A DNA stretch of 49,622 bases from JALYUA01 sp038229875. Its GTDB lineage: Bacteria; Acidobacteriota; Thermoanaerobaculia; UBA5066; Gp7-AA6. This document shows, piece by piece, positions 23,377 through 32,356 of this stretch. The notes under the pieces were generated by a model. That model was not told the DNA's origin. It searched no databases and saw only the letters and a program-made list of their open reading frames with translations. Every line of letters starts with the position of its first letter. The stretch's first letter is position 1. Location of the stretch: positions 1 to 49,622 of the forward strand of contig JBBROA010000015.1 of assembly GCA_038229875.1 (NCBI GenBank), read 5' to 3'. A program made the position numbers and the translations under genes.

Positions 23377-24429
23377 TCAGCGGTGGCCGGCTGGCTCTTT
23401 CGCCGTCGCCGAGGAGGTGGCGAGCCGGTCTCCGTACTGCGTGCGGTAATACTCGCGGTAGGCGGCGTCTTTTTCCTTGGCGGGCCGCCACCAGTCTTCC
23501 CGGTTGCGGTACCAGACGACGGTCTCCGAGAGCCCGCGCTCGAACGGCGTCCTGCTCGTGAACCCGAGCCGGGAGAGCTTCGACGCGTCCAGCGAATACC
23601 GGCGGTCGTGCCCCGGGCGGTCGTTGACGAACCGGATCAGGCTCTCCGGCTTGCCGAGCTCCCGCAGGACCTGACGCGTGATCTCGATGTTCTCCGCTTC
23701 GTTGCCGCCGGCGACGTTGTACACCTCGCCGGGCTCGCCCGCGTCGAGCAGGAAATCGATCGCCGCCGCATGGTCGCGCACGTAGAGCCAGTCGCGGACG
23801 TTCCGCCCGTCGCCGTAAAGAGGCAGCGGCTGGTCGTCGATCGCATTCGTGACGAAGAGCGGGATCAGCTTCTCGGGATACTGGTAAGGCCCGTAGTTGT
23901 TGGAGGCGCGCGTGATCACGACCGGCACGCCATACGACGCCCAGTACGAATACGCGAGCCGGTCCCCGCCGGCCTTCGACGCCGAATAGGGATTGCGTGG
24001 GTTCAAAGCGGACTCCTCGGTGAACGAGCCCTGCGCGATCGAGCCGTACACCTCGTCGGTCGAGATCTGGACGAAGCGGCGGACCTCCCGGCGGCGCGCC
24101 TCCTCGAGGAGGACGAAGACCCCCCGCACATCGGTCTCGATGAACGAAGCGTCGCCCAGGAGCGAGCGGTCGACGTGGGTCTCCGCGGCGAAGTTCACGA
24201 CGTCCGTGCACCCGTCCATCGCCGCCCGGACGGCTTCAGGGTCCGTGATGTCGCCGTGAATGAACTGGTAGTTCGGCCGCCCCTCGATGTCGGCGAGGCT
24301 GGCAGGATTCGCCGCGTAGGTCAGCTTGTCGAGGTTGACGATGCGCACGCCCTCGCCCCGGCTCTCCAGGATCTGCCGGATGAAGTTCGAGCCGATGAAG
24401 CCGGAGCCGCCGGTGACGAGGACCTTCAT
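23377..24429 (-). CDS. rmlB: dTDP-glucose 4,6-dehydratase RmlB
   Basis: A 350-aa extended SDR that converts dTDP-glucose to dTDP-4-keto-6-deoxyglucose. It has GGSGFIG (NAD binding, residues 7-13), 'FAAETHVDRSL', the STDEVYG catalytic Thr/Asp/Glu, YSASKAGGD (Tyr/Lys) and 'RASNNYGPYQYPEKLIPL'. The frame runs further upstream inside rmlA, but ATG 24429 begins at MKVLVTGG. It overlaps rmlA by four bases (ATGA), so translation is coupled. Confidence 0.96.
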   Translation of the reverse strand: MKVLVTGGSGFIGSNFIRQILESRGEGVRIVNLDKLTYAANPASLADIEGRPNYQFIHGDITDPEAVRAAMDGCTDVVNFAAETHVDRSLLGDASFIETDVRGVFVLLEEARRREVRRFVQISTDEVYGSIAQGSFTEESALNPRNPYSASKAGGDRLAYSYWASYGVPVVITRASNNYGPYQYPEKLIPLFVTNAIDDQPLPLYGDGRNVRDWLYVRDHAAAIDFLLDAGEPGEVYNVAGGNEAENIEITRQVLRELGKPESLIRFVNDRPGHDRRYSLDASKLSRLGFTSRTPFERGLSETVVWYRNREDWWRPAKEKDAAYREYYRTQYGDRLATSSATAKEPAGHR

Positions 24430-25490
24430 ACGATGCCGATCTCCGAGTTGTCGCCGATCAGGAAGCGGTGCACGCGGGGCCGGTCCGCGCCCGGGTGAAT
24501 CCGCACGTTCGTGCCGATTAGGGAGTCCGCGATCCGCCCGGGGATGCTCACGACGTGCGATCCGCGCAGGATGATCGAGTTCTCGATCTCGCAGCGGTCG
24601 ATCAGGCAGTCGGGACCGATCGCGGTGTAGGGCCCGACGAACGCGTCGCGGATCTCGGATCCGGCTCCGATGATCGCCGGCCCCCGGACGATGCTCCGGA
24701 CGAGCTTCGCGCCCTCCTCGACCACGACTTTCCCTTCGACGCGGCAGCCCGAATCGACGCCGGAAAGTCCGTTCGCCGTGAAGGTGTCGAGGATGATGCG
24801 GTTCGCCTCGAGCATGTCCTCGATCTTTCCCGTATCCTTCCACCATCCCGAGACGAGGTGCGGGTGGACCGTCTTTCCGTGGTCGATCAGCCACTGGATC
24901 GCGTCGGTGATCTCGAGCTCGTTGCGCGCGCTGGGGCGGATCCCCTTGACCGCTTCCCAGATCGTGTCGTCGAACATGTAGACGCCGACGAGCGCGAGGT
25001 CGGAGCGCGGCGATTTCGGTTTCTCGGTCAGGCGGAAAACCCGGTCTCCGTCGAGCTCGGCGACCCCGAACTGCTCCGGATTCGGGACCTTCGCGAGCAG
25101 GATCTGAGAGTTGCACCCAATGCGGCGGTACTCGTCGACCAGGCTCGAGATTCCGTCCGCGATCAGGTTGTCCCCGAGGTACATGACGAACGGAGATCCG
25201 CGAAGGAACCCTTCGGAGATGAGCACCGCGTGGGCGAGGCCGCGCGGCTCGTCCTGTTCGATGTAAGTGATCTTCGCGCCGAAGCGGCTCCCGTCGCCGA
25301 GCGCGGCCTGGATCTCTTCCCGCGTGTCTCCCACGACGACGCCGATCTCGCGGATCCCGGCGGCAACGATCGCCTCGACCCCGTAGAAGAGGACCGGCTT
25401 GTTCGCGACCGGCACGAGCTGCTTCGCCCGTGTATAGGTCAGCGGTCGCAGGCGGGTGCCTTTGCCGCCCGACAAAATCAAGCCTTTCAT
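24426..25490 (-). CDS. rmlA: Glucose-1-phosphate thymidylyltransferase RmlA, long form
   Basis: Makes dTDP-glucose from dTTP and glucose-1-phosphate. The 354-aa protein begins MKGLILSGGKGTRLRPLTYTRAKQLVPVANKPV, the nucleotidyltransferase signature, with a central GDN (LGDNLI) and WWKDTGK. The C-terminal ~100 residues form a left-handed beta-helix of hexapeptide repeats (VRGPAIIGAGSEIRDAFVGPYTAIGP). This long form (TIGR01208 type) is about 60 residues longer than enterobacterial RmlA and is often linked to deoxysugar clusters. ATG 25490 is chosen at the conserved start. The gene follows lptD by 52 bp. Confidence 0.94.
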   Translation of the reverse strand: MKGLILSGGKGTRLRPLTYTRAKQLVPVANKPVLFYGVEAIVAAGIREIGVVVGDTREEIQAALGDGSRFGAKITYIEQDEPRGLAHAVLISEGFLRGSPFVMYLGDNLIADGISSLVDEYRRIGCNSQILLAKVPNPEQFGVAELDGDRVFRLTEKPKSPRSDLALVGVYMFDDTIWEAVKGIRPSARNELEITDAIQWLIDHGKTVHPHLVSGWWKDTGKIEDMLEANRIILDTFTANGLSGVDSGCRVEGKVVVEEGAKLVRSIVRGPAIIGAGSEIRDAFVGPYTAIGPDCLIDRCEIENSIILRGSHVVSIPGRIADSLIGTNVRIHPGADRPRVHRFLIGDNSEIGIV

Positions 25491-25542
25491 GGGTGGACGA
25501 TCATAGCGGAGGAGAAGGGCGCTCGCCGTCCGCCATCCGCTC

Positions 25543-27894
25543 TCACGGCCCGAAAATCCGATCGACACTCTGATGCAGGTCGAGCAGCGTTCCAATGTCC
25601 TTGAGGTTCACGACGAACCGGATGTCCCGCCGGGTGTTGGGGGGCAGCCGCAGCTGCCGCAGCTCGACGAAGATCGTGTAACACGACGCCCGATAGGCGA
25701 CGAGCGTCCGGTCCTCGAGCAGCAGATTCTGCCGCGCGTCGTAATTCAGCTGCGTATCGACGCGGAACTTCTTCGAGAGGTCGATGCCGGCGGCGAGGCG
25801 GAACTGGTCGGAATTCGGGGAGGGCGACCCGGCGGGAAGCGGCGCCGCCAGGATGGGACGGCTCGCGAACCAGGTCGCGTTGATGAAGCTCGTCTTCAGG
25901 CTGTAGGCCGCGGAGAGAGACGTGCCCGTCAACTGGGAAGCGCCCGCGTCGTACGAGAGCCGGCCGTCGAGATGGAACCCTGGCCCCGGCGCGACGCGGA
26001 GCGTGGCTTCGACGGGACCGGTCCGGGTGATCAGCGGATTGCTGAACGTGGTCGCGCTCGGCAGAGAGCTCTGCGGCAGGCTGAAGGCGCGAGTCTGCGC
26101 AAGCTCGAAGGACGCCACCTCCTCCGCCGCGGGGGCCTTCGGATCGGCGGCGCGCGCGAGCAGCCGGTTCACGAGCGCGTAACGGACCTGGTTCTGGCCG
26201 AGTGCCAGGTCGACCTCGTCGAAGGACGGGATCCGCTCGGGATTGCCCACCTCCGAGACGTAGGTGTAGTCGATCCGCGGCTCGATCACGTGCTTGAACC
26301 TGCCGTATTTCCCGATCGAAACGTCGTAGATGCGGGAGAACGAAGGCCCGACGATCGCGAGCCCCACCTCGCCGTATTCGCGCGTCAGGGACTGTCCGAC
26401 GAATTTGCTCTGAGTGGCCGAGTCGGTCGAGTCGGTGTACTCCGTGAAGCGGCCGCCGGCGCGCGCGGTGATCGAGAGCCACGGAATCCGCTTCCACGGG
26501 AGCGAAACCGTCGGGTGGATGTCGAAGCGCCCGTAGTCTCCGCGAGGAAGTCCGGGCCCGCGGTTCAGGTACAGCCACGACGCCGAGGACTCGAGCGAGA
26601 AGAAGAGCGGCGTCTGCCCGACGCGGGATGTGCGTCGGAAGAACTCCGCGCTCGGAAGGCGCTCCGAAAGCACCGTCGTGCCGAAGAACGTCTCGGCCCG
26701 TTCGAAGCGGATGTTCAGGGAGTCGTCGCCGAAGTTCTTCGTCAGGAACGCGCGCGAAAGGATCTGGCGCGCCGAATTGAGAGCGAAGGACCGCTCGAGG
26801 TCCTGCAGGTACTCGGCGTCGGAATAATCCCGCAACGCAAGCACGCCCCGGAATCCGCCGGGCAAGTCGTCGGAGACGTGGTCGACGCGGTATTTCCACC
26901 GGTTCTTCGTGCGATGCGTGAAGACTCCCGTCGAGCCATCCGGCAGCGTGCAGAACGAGGTCTCCCCCGGCGCCTGGTCGAGCGGGACGCACACGGTCGC
27001 GTCGGTGTCGCGGATCGCGTACCCCTGGAAGAGCCCGGCGGACTCGGGGCTCGGGGTCCATCGAAACTCCTCGCCGACGCCGACCGACCCCTTCGAATAG
27101 AGATCCAGGTTCGAGGTCAGGTCGCTCGAGCGTCCGGTGACCCAGTAGTGCGTGAGCCCGAGGTAAGCGCCCCGGGAGCCGCTGTAGCCGGCGCCCGGGA
27201 CGAGGAGGCCCGAGGCGCGGTCCTCCTTGGTCGGCCAGATCAGGTAGGGCGTCCAGAGGAGCGGCACCGACCCCGCGCGAAAGGAGACGTTCTTCAGCCG
27301 CGCGTAGTCGTCGAGCGTGACGATGGCCTCCGCCATGCGGAAGGACCAGGACGGCTTCGGGATGTCGCAGGCCGTGAAGAGCCCGTCGTGAATCCGGTAC
27401 GTCGCGTCGCCGATCTTCTCGATCGACTTCGCGACGACGTGGTACGCGGGAGAGAGGTCCGCCGTCGCGTCTTCCATTCTCCCGGTCTTCGCTTCGAGCT
27501 GGAACGTTCCCCGGTTGCCGGATAGCCGCGTCGGGCCCTGATCGACGATGACGTGGCCTTCGAGCGTCGCGGTCTTCGTCGGGAAATCGTAGTGCGCGGC
27601 GTCGGCGCGGATCTTCACGTCCTGGTACTCGATGACGACCTCGTCCGACCCGTCCCACGAGACGTCCTTTTCATACCGGACGGGCTTCTTCGTGTACAGG
27701 CGGACTTCCCCGCCTTTTGTCGGTGGCCGGAACTTGACCTGGAAGTTCGGCCGGACCTTGAACTGCCCCTCGAACGGGTCGGCCGAGCCGAAGGGATCCT
27801 GGGCGAGCAGCGCGGAGGAGCCGCACAGGGAGACGAGAACGAGCGAGGCGAAAAAACCTGATCGGACGCCGTCAGGGTCAGGCGCAGTCCTCAC
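25543..27894 (-). CDS. lptD: LPS-assembly outer-membrane protein LptD
   Basis: Inserts lipopolysaccharide into the outer leaflet of the outer membrane. The 783-aa protein has a signal peptide (SGFFASLVLVSLCGSSALLAQ), an LptA/OstA-like N-domain (about residues 60-200, e.g. 'AHYDFPTKTATLEGHVIVDQGPTRLSG') and a C-terminal beta-barrel with 'VPLLWTPYLIWPTKEDRASGLLVPGAGYSGSRGAYLGLTHYWV', the family signature. GTG 27894 makes a GTGA overlap with the upstream CoA-transferase gene; the frame is open upstream inside it. This shows an LPS- or lipid A-bearing outer membrane. Its coupling to a CoA-transferase gene is unusual. Confidence 0.93.
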   Translation of the reverse strand: MRTAPDPDGVRSGFFASLVLVSLCGSSALLAQDPFGSADPFEGQFKVRPNFQVKFRPPTKGGEVRLYTKKPVRYEKDVSWDGSDEVVIEYQDVKIRADAAHYDFPTKTATLEGHVIVDQGPTRLSGNRGTFQLEAKTGRMEDATADLSPAYHVVAKSIEKIGDATYRIHDGLFTACDIPKPSWSFRMAEAIVTLDDYARLKNVSFRAGSVPLLWTPYLIWPTKEDRASGLLVPGAGYSGSRGAYLGLTHYWVTGRSSDLTSNLDLYSKGSVGVGEEFRWTPSPESAGLFQGYAIRDTDATVCVPLDQAPGETSFCTLPDGSTGVFTHRTKNRWKYRVDHVSDDLPGGFRGVLALRDYSDAEYLQDLERSFALNSARQILSRAFLTKNFGDDSLNIRFERAETFFGTTVLSERLPSAEFFRRTSRVGQTPLFFSLESSASWLYLNRGPGLPRGDYGRFDIHPTVSLPWKRIPWLSITARAGGRFTEYTDSTDSATQSKFVGQSLTREYGEVGLAIVGPSFSRIYDVSIGKYGRFKHVIEPRIDYTYVSEVGNPERIPSFDEVDLALGQNQVRYALVNRLLARAADPKAPAAEEVASFELAQTRAFSLPQSSLPSATTFSNPLITRTGPVEATLRVAPGPGFHLDGRLSYDAGASQLTGTSLSAAYSLKTSFINATWFASRPILAAPLPAGSPSPNSDQFRLAAGIDLSKKFRVDTQLNYDARQNLLLEDRTLVAYRASCYTIFVELRQLRLPPNTRRDIRFVVNLKDIGTLLDLHQSVDRIFGP

Positions 27895-28550
27895 GCCGGC
27901 ATGGGGCGCAAGTCGGAGGCGACCCGGAAGCCGGCGTCGGTTTTCGCCCGGATCTCGGCTTCGTCGACACCAGGGGCGAGCTCGACTAAGACGAGCTCGC
28001 GCTTTTCCCGGTCGACGTCGAAGACGCAAAGGTCCGTGATGATCCGATCGACGCAACCGCGGCCCGTGAGCGGCAGGGTGCACCTTCGGAGGATCTTCTT
28101 CTCCCCGGACCGGGCCGTGTGCTCCATGGTGACGACGAGACGCCGGGCGCCGGCCACGAGGTCCATGGCTCCGCCCATGCCTTTGACCATCTTTCCCGGG
28201 ATCATGTAGTTCGCGATCGAGCCCTCCTGGTCGACCTGCATCGCGCCCAGGATCGACAGGTCCACGTGCCCGCCGCGGATCATCGCGAACGAGTCCGCCG
28301 AAGAGAAGTACGAAGCCCCCGGACGGACCGTCACGGTTTCTTTTCCGGCGTTGATGAGATCCGGGTCGATCTCCGCCTCGGTGGGATACGGGCCGAGGCC
28401 GAGGATCCCGTTCTCGGACTGGAGGATCACTTCCATCCCGTCGGGAATGTGGTTCGCGACGAGCGTCGGCATGCCGATGCCGAGGTTCACCGTGAACCCG
28501 TCCTGTAGCTCCGAGACCGCGCGCCGGATGATGCCTTCCCGGTCGAGCAC
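27891..28550 (-). CDS. scoB: 3-oxoacid CoA-transferase subunit B
   Basis: Beta subunit of the family I CoA-transferase that moves CoA between succinyl-CoA (or acetyl-CoA) and acetoacetate. It contains the active-site SENG motif (Glu46 in QSENGILGLGPYP) and 'NLGIGMPTLVANHIP', 'GGHVDLSILGAMQVDQEGSIANYMIPGKMVKGMGGAMDLV'. 219 aa is the usual size. GTG 28550 starts 2 bases after the alpha subunit stop. With the thiolase upstream it makes a short acetoacetate utilisation or synthesis unit. Confidence 0.95.
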   Translation of the reverse strand: MLDREGIIRRAVSELQDGFTVNLGIGMPTLVANHIPDGMEVILQSENGILGLGPYPTEAEIDPDLINAGKETVTVRPGASYFSSADSFAMIRGGHVDLSILGAMQVDQEGSIANYMIPGKMVKGMGGAMDLVAGARRLVVTMEHTARSGEKKILRRCTLPLTGRGCVDRIITDLCVFDVDREKRELVLVELAPGVDEAEIRAKTDAGFRVASDLRPMPA

Positions 28551-28552
28551 GG

Positions 28553-29251
28553 TCAGGCTTCCTTTCTCACGGTCCGCCGCTCGATCCGCTTCTCCCGGGG
28601 CGCCACGACCACCCGACTCACGAAGATGCCGGGCGTGTGGACGTTCTCGGGGTCGAGCTCACCGACGTCGACGAGCTCTTCGACCTCTGCGATCGAAATT
28701 CGCCCGGCCGTCACCGCGACCGGATTGAAGTTCCTGGCCGCGCGGCGATAGATGAGGTTCCCGAGCCGGTCGCCCTTCCAGGCGGCGACGAGCGAATAGT
28801 CGCCGACGATCGCCCGCTCCAGGATGTACTCCCGGCCGTCGATCGCCCGCGTTTCCTTGCCTTCCGCGACGAGAGTCCCGACGCCGGTCGGCGTGAAGAA
28901 AGCGGGGATCCCGGCGCCGCCCGCCCGCATCCGCTCGGCGAGCGTCCCCTGAGGCACGAGTTCCACCTCGAGCTCGCCGCTCAGGAACTGCCGTTCGAAC
29001 TCCGCGTTCTCGCCGACGTAGGAAGACACCATCTTGCGGATCTGGCGGTTGGCGAGCAGCAGGCCGAGCCCCCAGTCGTCCACCCCGCAGTTGTTCGATA
29101 CGGCGGTCAGGCGCCCGACTCCCCTGCGCCGGAGCGCCCCGATCAGGTTCTCCGGGATACCGCAGAGCCCGAAGCCGCCGACGACCAGCGTCGCGCCTTC
29201 GGGGACGTCCGCGACGGCCTCGTCGGCGCTCGCGACCACCTTGTTGATCAC
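28553..29251 (-). CDS. scoA: 3-oxoacid CoA-transferase subunit A
   Basis: Alpha subunit partnering the gene downstream. The 232-aa protein has the CoA-binding 'GGFGLCGIPENLI' motif and 'VSNNCGVDDWGLGLLL', then 'FFTPTGVGTLVAEGKETRAIDGREYILERAIVGDYSLV' and 'RNFNPVAVTAG'. The frame extends to 29326, but GTG 29251 begins exactly at the family N-terminus (INKVVASADEAV). Its ribosome-binding site is weak. It is preceded by the methyltransferase gene with a 37-bp gap. Confidence 0.94.
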   Translation of the reverse strand: MINKVVASADEAVADVPEGATLVVGGFGLCGIPENLIGALRRRGVGRLTAVSNNCGVDDWGLGLLLANRQIRKMVSSYVGENAEFERQFLSGELEVELVPQGTLAERMRAGGAGIPAFFTPTGVGTLVAEGKETRAIDGREYILERAIVGDYSLVAAWKGDRLGNLIYRRAARNFNPVAVTAGRISIAEVEELVDVGELDPENVHTPGIFVSRVVVAPREKRIERRTVRKEA

Positions 29252-29288
29252 CCGGCGATCATAACCGCCGGAACCGCGGGACCCGTCG

Positions 29289-30437
29289 CTATCGCCGGCC
29301 GGCCGCCGCGATGAATTCCACGGCATCGAGGTCTTCGGAGGCTCCGGGGATGGAACGGAACGTCGCGAGCGCCGCCTCCCCGAAAGGAGACGGCGGGAAA
29401 CGGACCGTGTCGATCCGCGGAGCTTCGAAGCCGCAGGCCTCGAAGAGATCGATGAGCGTGTGACGGGTGAAAAAGCGGATGTGCGTGCCGGACAGGATCG
29501 AATAGGGAACGTAATCGAAGCGGCCTTGCAGGAGATCGGCGATCACCGACCAGTGGCCGATGTTCGGCACGGACGCGACCACGGCGCCGCGCGGCGAGAG
29601 CCAGGACCTGACGCGGAGGAGCGCGGCCGACGGGTCCTCGAGGTGCTCCAGCACGTCGCCGAAGAGGATGGCGTCGAAGCGGCGGTCGAAGTCCTCCGTG
29701 ACGGACTCGAGCGGGACCGCGAGCACGCGGTCGTATCTCCGTGCGGCCACCGCCGCGTCGCCGGCGTCGGGCTCGATCCCGAAGATCTCAGTCACGCCCG
29801 CGCGCCGGAGGGCCGCCGCGGTCGCGCCGCGCGAGCAGCCGACGTCGAGGACCGACCGGGAGCCCGCCGGGATGCGGACGGCCAGGTCTTCCCGCGCCTG
29901 CCCGTCCATCGCGCCGTAGCGGTGCAGGTAAGCGCCCGGATCGACGCGGACCCGGCGGCCGAGGACGGCGGCGCGCTCGACCGCCGCGTCGAGCGGAAGA
30001 TCGCGCGGAAGCCCCGCCAGCGCTTCCCGCCTCGCGGCGAAGACGGGCGATCGGATCGGTCGGTCCGCGCGCGGCTCGCCCCCCCGCGCCTCGACCGCGC
30101 GGGCCGCCTCTTCGAGCAGTGACGGCGTCTGGTAAGGAAACGGCGCCTCGGAACGCGCGGCCTCGCACCAGGGCTCGTTCGAGACGGGAACGGCGACGTC
30201 CGCCGCGCCCGACGCGACGAGCTCGAGCAGCCGGGACGCGGCGCGGGGGGGCAGATACGCCTCGGGGTCCGCCTGGACGAGCACGATCGGACTCGTTCCT
30301 TCGAGGTGCGCGACCCTCAAACGAACGCCGCGGCGCAACGTCGCGGACGCGGCCGGCAGACCCGCGAGGCAGCGGCGCGCCAGCCGCAACGCCCAGAGCG
30401 ATTCGGCCTCGAAGCGGGGAACGCCGCCGAGCAGCAC
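29289..30437 (-). CDS. SAM-dependent methyltransferase with additional N-terminal domain
   Basis: A 382-aa protein. The C-terminal half is a class I methyltransferase: motif I 'VLDVGCSRGATAAAL', an acidic second strand 'FGIEPDAG', and 'GDVLEHLEDPSAAL', as in the UbiG/methyltransf_23 group. The first ~190 residues form a separate domain ('IVLVQADPEAYLPPRAASRLLELV', 'SPVFAARREALAGLP') that faintly recalls a nucleotide-sugar transferase fold. The substrate is unknown. No ATG, GTG or TTG occurs in frame between the thiolase end and GTG 30437, so this start is forced. Its place between thiolase and CoA-transferase genes is unexpected. Confidence 0.82.
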   Translation of the reverse strand: MLLGGVPRFEAESLWALRLARRCLAGLPAASATLRRGVRLRVAHLEGTSPIVLVQADPEAYLPPRAASRLLELVASGAADVAVPVSNEPWCEAARSEAPFPYQTPSLLEEAARAVEARGGEPRADRPIRSPVFAARREALAGLPRDLPLDAAVERAAVLGRRVRVDPGAYLHRYGAMDGQAREDLAVRIPAGSRSVLDVGCSRGATAAALRRAGVTEIFGIEPDAGDAAVAARRYDRVLAVPLESVTEDFDRRFDAILFGDVLEHLEDPSAALLRVRSWLSPRGAVVASVPNIGHWSVIADLLQGRFDYVPYSILSGTHIRFFTRHTLIDLFEACGFEAPRIDTVRFPPSPFGEAALATFRSIPGASEDLDAVEFIAAAGRR

Positions 30438-30517
30438 GTCGAACGGCGTCTTCGCCTCGACCGCGCGCTGAGCGCCCTTCTCCGCGAACCGACCCTCCGC
30501 GCCGCCGGGCTCGCTCG

Positions 30518-31699
30518 TCAGACGGCCTCGAGGAGCATCGCGGTCGCTTCTCCGCCACCGATGCAGATTGCGGCGATCGCCCGCTTCTTGCCTTCGCGCC
30601 GGAGCGAATGCACCAGGGTCGTCAGGAGCCTCGCGCCGGACGCGCCGATCGGGTGCCCGAGCGCGACCGCTCCTCCCAGGATGTTGACCTTCGAGGGGTC
30701 GAGCCCGAGCTCCCGGATCGCCGCCATGCCGACCGCCGCGAACGCTTCGTTCACTTCGAAGAGATCGACGTCCGCGACCGTCAGCCCCGCGCGCTCGAGG
30801 AGCTTGCGTACGGCGCCCACGGGCGCGGTCGTGAACCATTCCGGCTCCTGAGCGACGCCGCACCAACCGACGATCCTCGCGAGCGGCTTGACTCCGAGCG
30901 CCGCCGCCTTCTCCTCCGAAGAGATCACGAGCGCCACGGCGCCGTCGTTGATCTTTGAGGAGTTCGCTGCGGTCACCGTGCCGCCCTCCTTCAGGAACGC
31001 CGGCTTCAAACCGGCCATCCTGTCGAGCGGCGCCGCGAACGGCTCCTCGTCCGTGTCGACGACGACGGGGGCGCCCTTCTTCGCGGGCACTTCGACTGGA
31101 ACGATCTCTTCGGCGAAGAGCCCGCGTTTCGACGCGTCCTGCGCCCGCCTGTAGGACTCCAGGCTGTAGGCGTCCTGCTCCTCGCGCGTGAAGGAATACT
31201 TCGCGACGCACTTCTCGGCGCAATTGCCCATGTGCACGTCGCTGTAGGGGTCCCAGAGGCCGTCCTTGATCATCGAGTCCACGAGCACGCCGTTGCCCAT
31301 GCGGTAGCCGGTGCGGGCGCGGTCGAGCAGATAGGGGGCGTTCGACATCGACTCCATTCCCCCGGCGATGGCAATGTCGTACTCGCCCGCGATGATCGCG
31401 TTCGCGACGTCCATCGCCGCTCGCATCCCCGACCCGCAGACCTTGTGAACGGTCACGCACGGAACGGTGTTGGGAATGCCGGCGCCGAGAGACGCCTGCC
31501 GCGCGGGAGCCTGGCCGAGCCCGGCCTGGAGGACGTTGCCCATGACGACGGCCTCGATCGCGTCCGGCGCCACGCCCGACCGCGCGAGAACTCCGCGAAT
31601 GGCCGCCGACCCGAGCGCGGTCGCGGAGAGAGACGAGAGCTTGCCGAGAAACGATCCCACCGGGGTCCGCACAGCGCCCAGAATCACCACGTTCTTCAT
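30518..31699 (-). CDS. Acetyl-CoA C-acetyltransferase (thiolase)
   Basis: Condenses two acetyl-CoA to acetoacetyl-CoA, or the reverse. The 393-aa protein has all thiolase signatures: nucleophile Cys88 in HKVCGSGM, NEAFA, the histidine in GHPIGASGAR and the second cysteine in CIGGGEA. ATG 31697-31699 is at the conserved MKNVVILGAVRTPVG start. It leads an acetoacetate unit with the two CoA-transferase subunits downstream. The dispersed repeat copy at 31716-31896 lies in its upstream region. Confidence 0.95.
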   Translation of the reverse strand: MKNVVILGAVRTPVGSFLGKLSSLSATALGSAAIRGVLARSGVAPDAIEAVVMGNVLQAGLGQAPARQASLGAGIPNTVPCVTVHKVCGSGMRAAMDVANAIIAGEYDIAIAGGMESMSNAPYLLDRARTGYRMGNGVLVDSMIKDGLWDPYSDVHMGNCAEKCVAKYSFTREEQDAYSLESYRRAQDASKRGLFAEEIVPVEVPAKKGAPVVVDTDEEPFAAPLDRMAGLKPAFLKEGGTVTAANSSKINDGAVALVISSEEKAAALGVKPLARIVGWCGVAQEPEWFTTAPVGAVRKLLERAGLTVADVDLFEVNEAFAAVGMAAIRELGLDPSKVNILGGAVALGHPIGASGARLLTTLVHSLRREGKKRAIAAICIGGGEATAMLLEAV

Positions 31700-31715
31700 A
31701 GGTCGGGATTCTAAC

Positions 31716-31896
31716 GTCGCCGTCCGTCGCCTGCGCTCACTGCGGGACGTCGGCTTCGCTGACCGCCGGGCGGCTCGCCTGCCGGCTCGACCGCCCGGCT
31801 CGTCCCTGCGTTCCCTGCGGCTCCCGCTTGGCCACCATGGTGGTGACGGCGCAGCTCGGCCCTCTCTCCCGGCGGGAGGGGGTTGGGAGGAGCGGG
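31716..31896 (-). repeat. Dispersed intergenic repeat element, copy 3 (inverted, lacks inner module)
   Basis: The reverse complement aligns with 2649-2897: CTCCCAACCCCCTCCC/GGGAGAGAGGG head, GTGGTGGCCAAGC, then directly GGGAGCCGCAGGGAACGCAGGGACGAG, GGTCGAGCC..AGGCGAGCC and GCAGTGAGCGCAGGCGACG. The ~50-bp stem-loop module found in the other two copies is absent at the CCAAGC/GGGAGCC junction. It sits in the spacer between divergent thiolase and ruvX genes. Confidence 0.8.
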
Positions 31897-31942
31897 CGGG
31901 CCCGGCCTCGGTTCACCGCCGTCTTCCCTTAGACTCCTTCCC

Positions 31943-32356
31943 GTGACCCGCATCGTGGCGATCGACTTCGGAGAAAAACGCATCGGCCTGGCGACCTCGG
32001 ACGCCGGCGGGACGATCGCGACCCCCCGGCGCACGCTCCTCCGCAAGGCGGATGACGCCTCGATCGAGGAGATTTTGGCGTTCTGCCGGGAGGAAGAGGC
32101 AAAGGGCCTGCTCCTGGGCATCCCCCGCTCCCCGGAAGGGGTCGAGAGTCCCTTTGCGGCGCGCATCCGGTCCTTCGGCCGGAAGCTCGCTCGCCAGACT
32201 TCACTTCCGATTCACTTCCACGAAGAAACCCTGACTTCGAACGAGGCCGCGCGGCGCCTTCCGCCCGGAGCGTCCCGGGAGGAGGCCGACCGCATGGCCG
32301 CGGCGGTCCTTCTGGAGGACTGGCTGTCTCACGTCGCGGCAGGAAAACGCGGGTGA
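31943..32356 (+). CDS. ruvX: Putative Holliday junction resolvase RuvX/YqgF
   Basis: A 137-aa RNase H-fold protein of the YqgF family, involved in pre-16S rRNA processing and possibly Holliday junction resolution. 'VAIDFGEKRIGLATSD' carries the first catalytic Asp and 'LLLGIPRSPEGVESP' the next conserved strand. 'HFHEETLTSNEAARRL' contains the conserved Glu and 'REEADRMAAAVLLEDWL' the last acidic residue. GTG 31943 gives the standard N-terminus. Its stop overlaps the mltG start (GTGA), a common gene pair in bacteria. Confidence 0.93.
   Translation: MTRIVAIDFGEKRIGLATSDAGGTIATPRRTLLRKADDASIEEILAFCREEEAKGLLLGIPRSPEGVESPFAARIRSFGRKLARQTSLPIHFHEETLTSNEAARRLPPGASREEADRMAAAVLLEDWLSHVAAGKRG

Noticed and set aside
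30438..31460. Upstream extension of the methyltransferase frame across the thiolase gene
   Set aside because: The thiolase in the other frame has all catalytic motifs; the extension is compositionally biased and has no domain.
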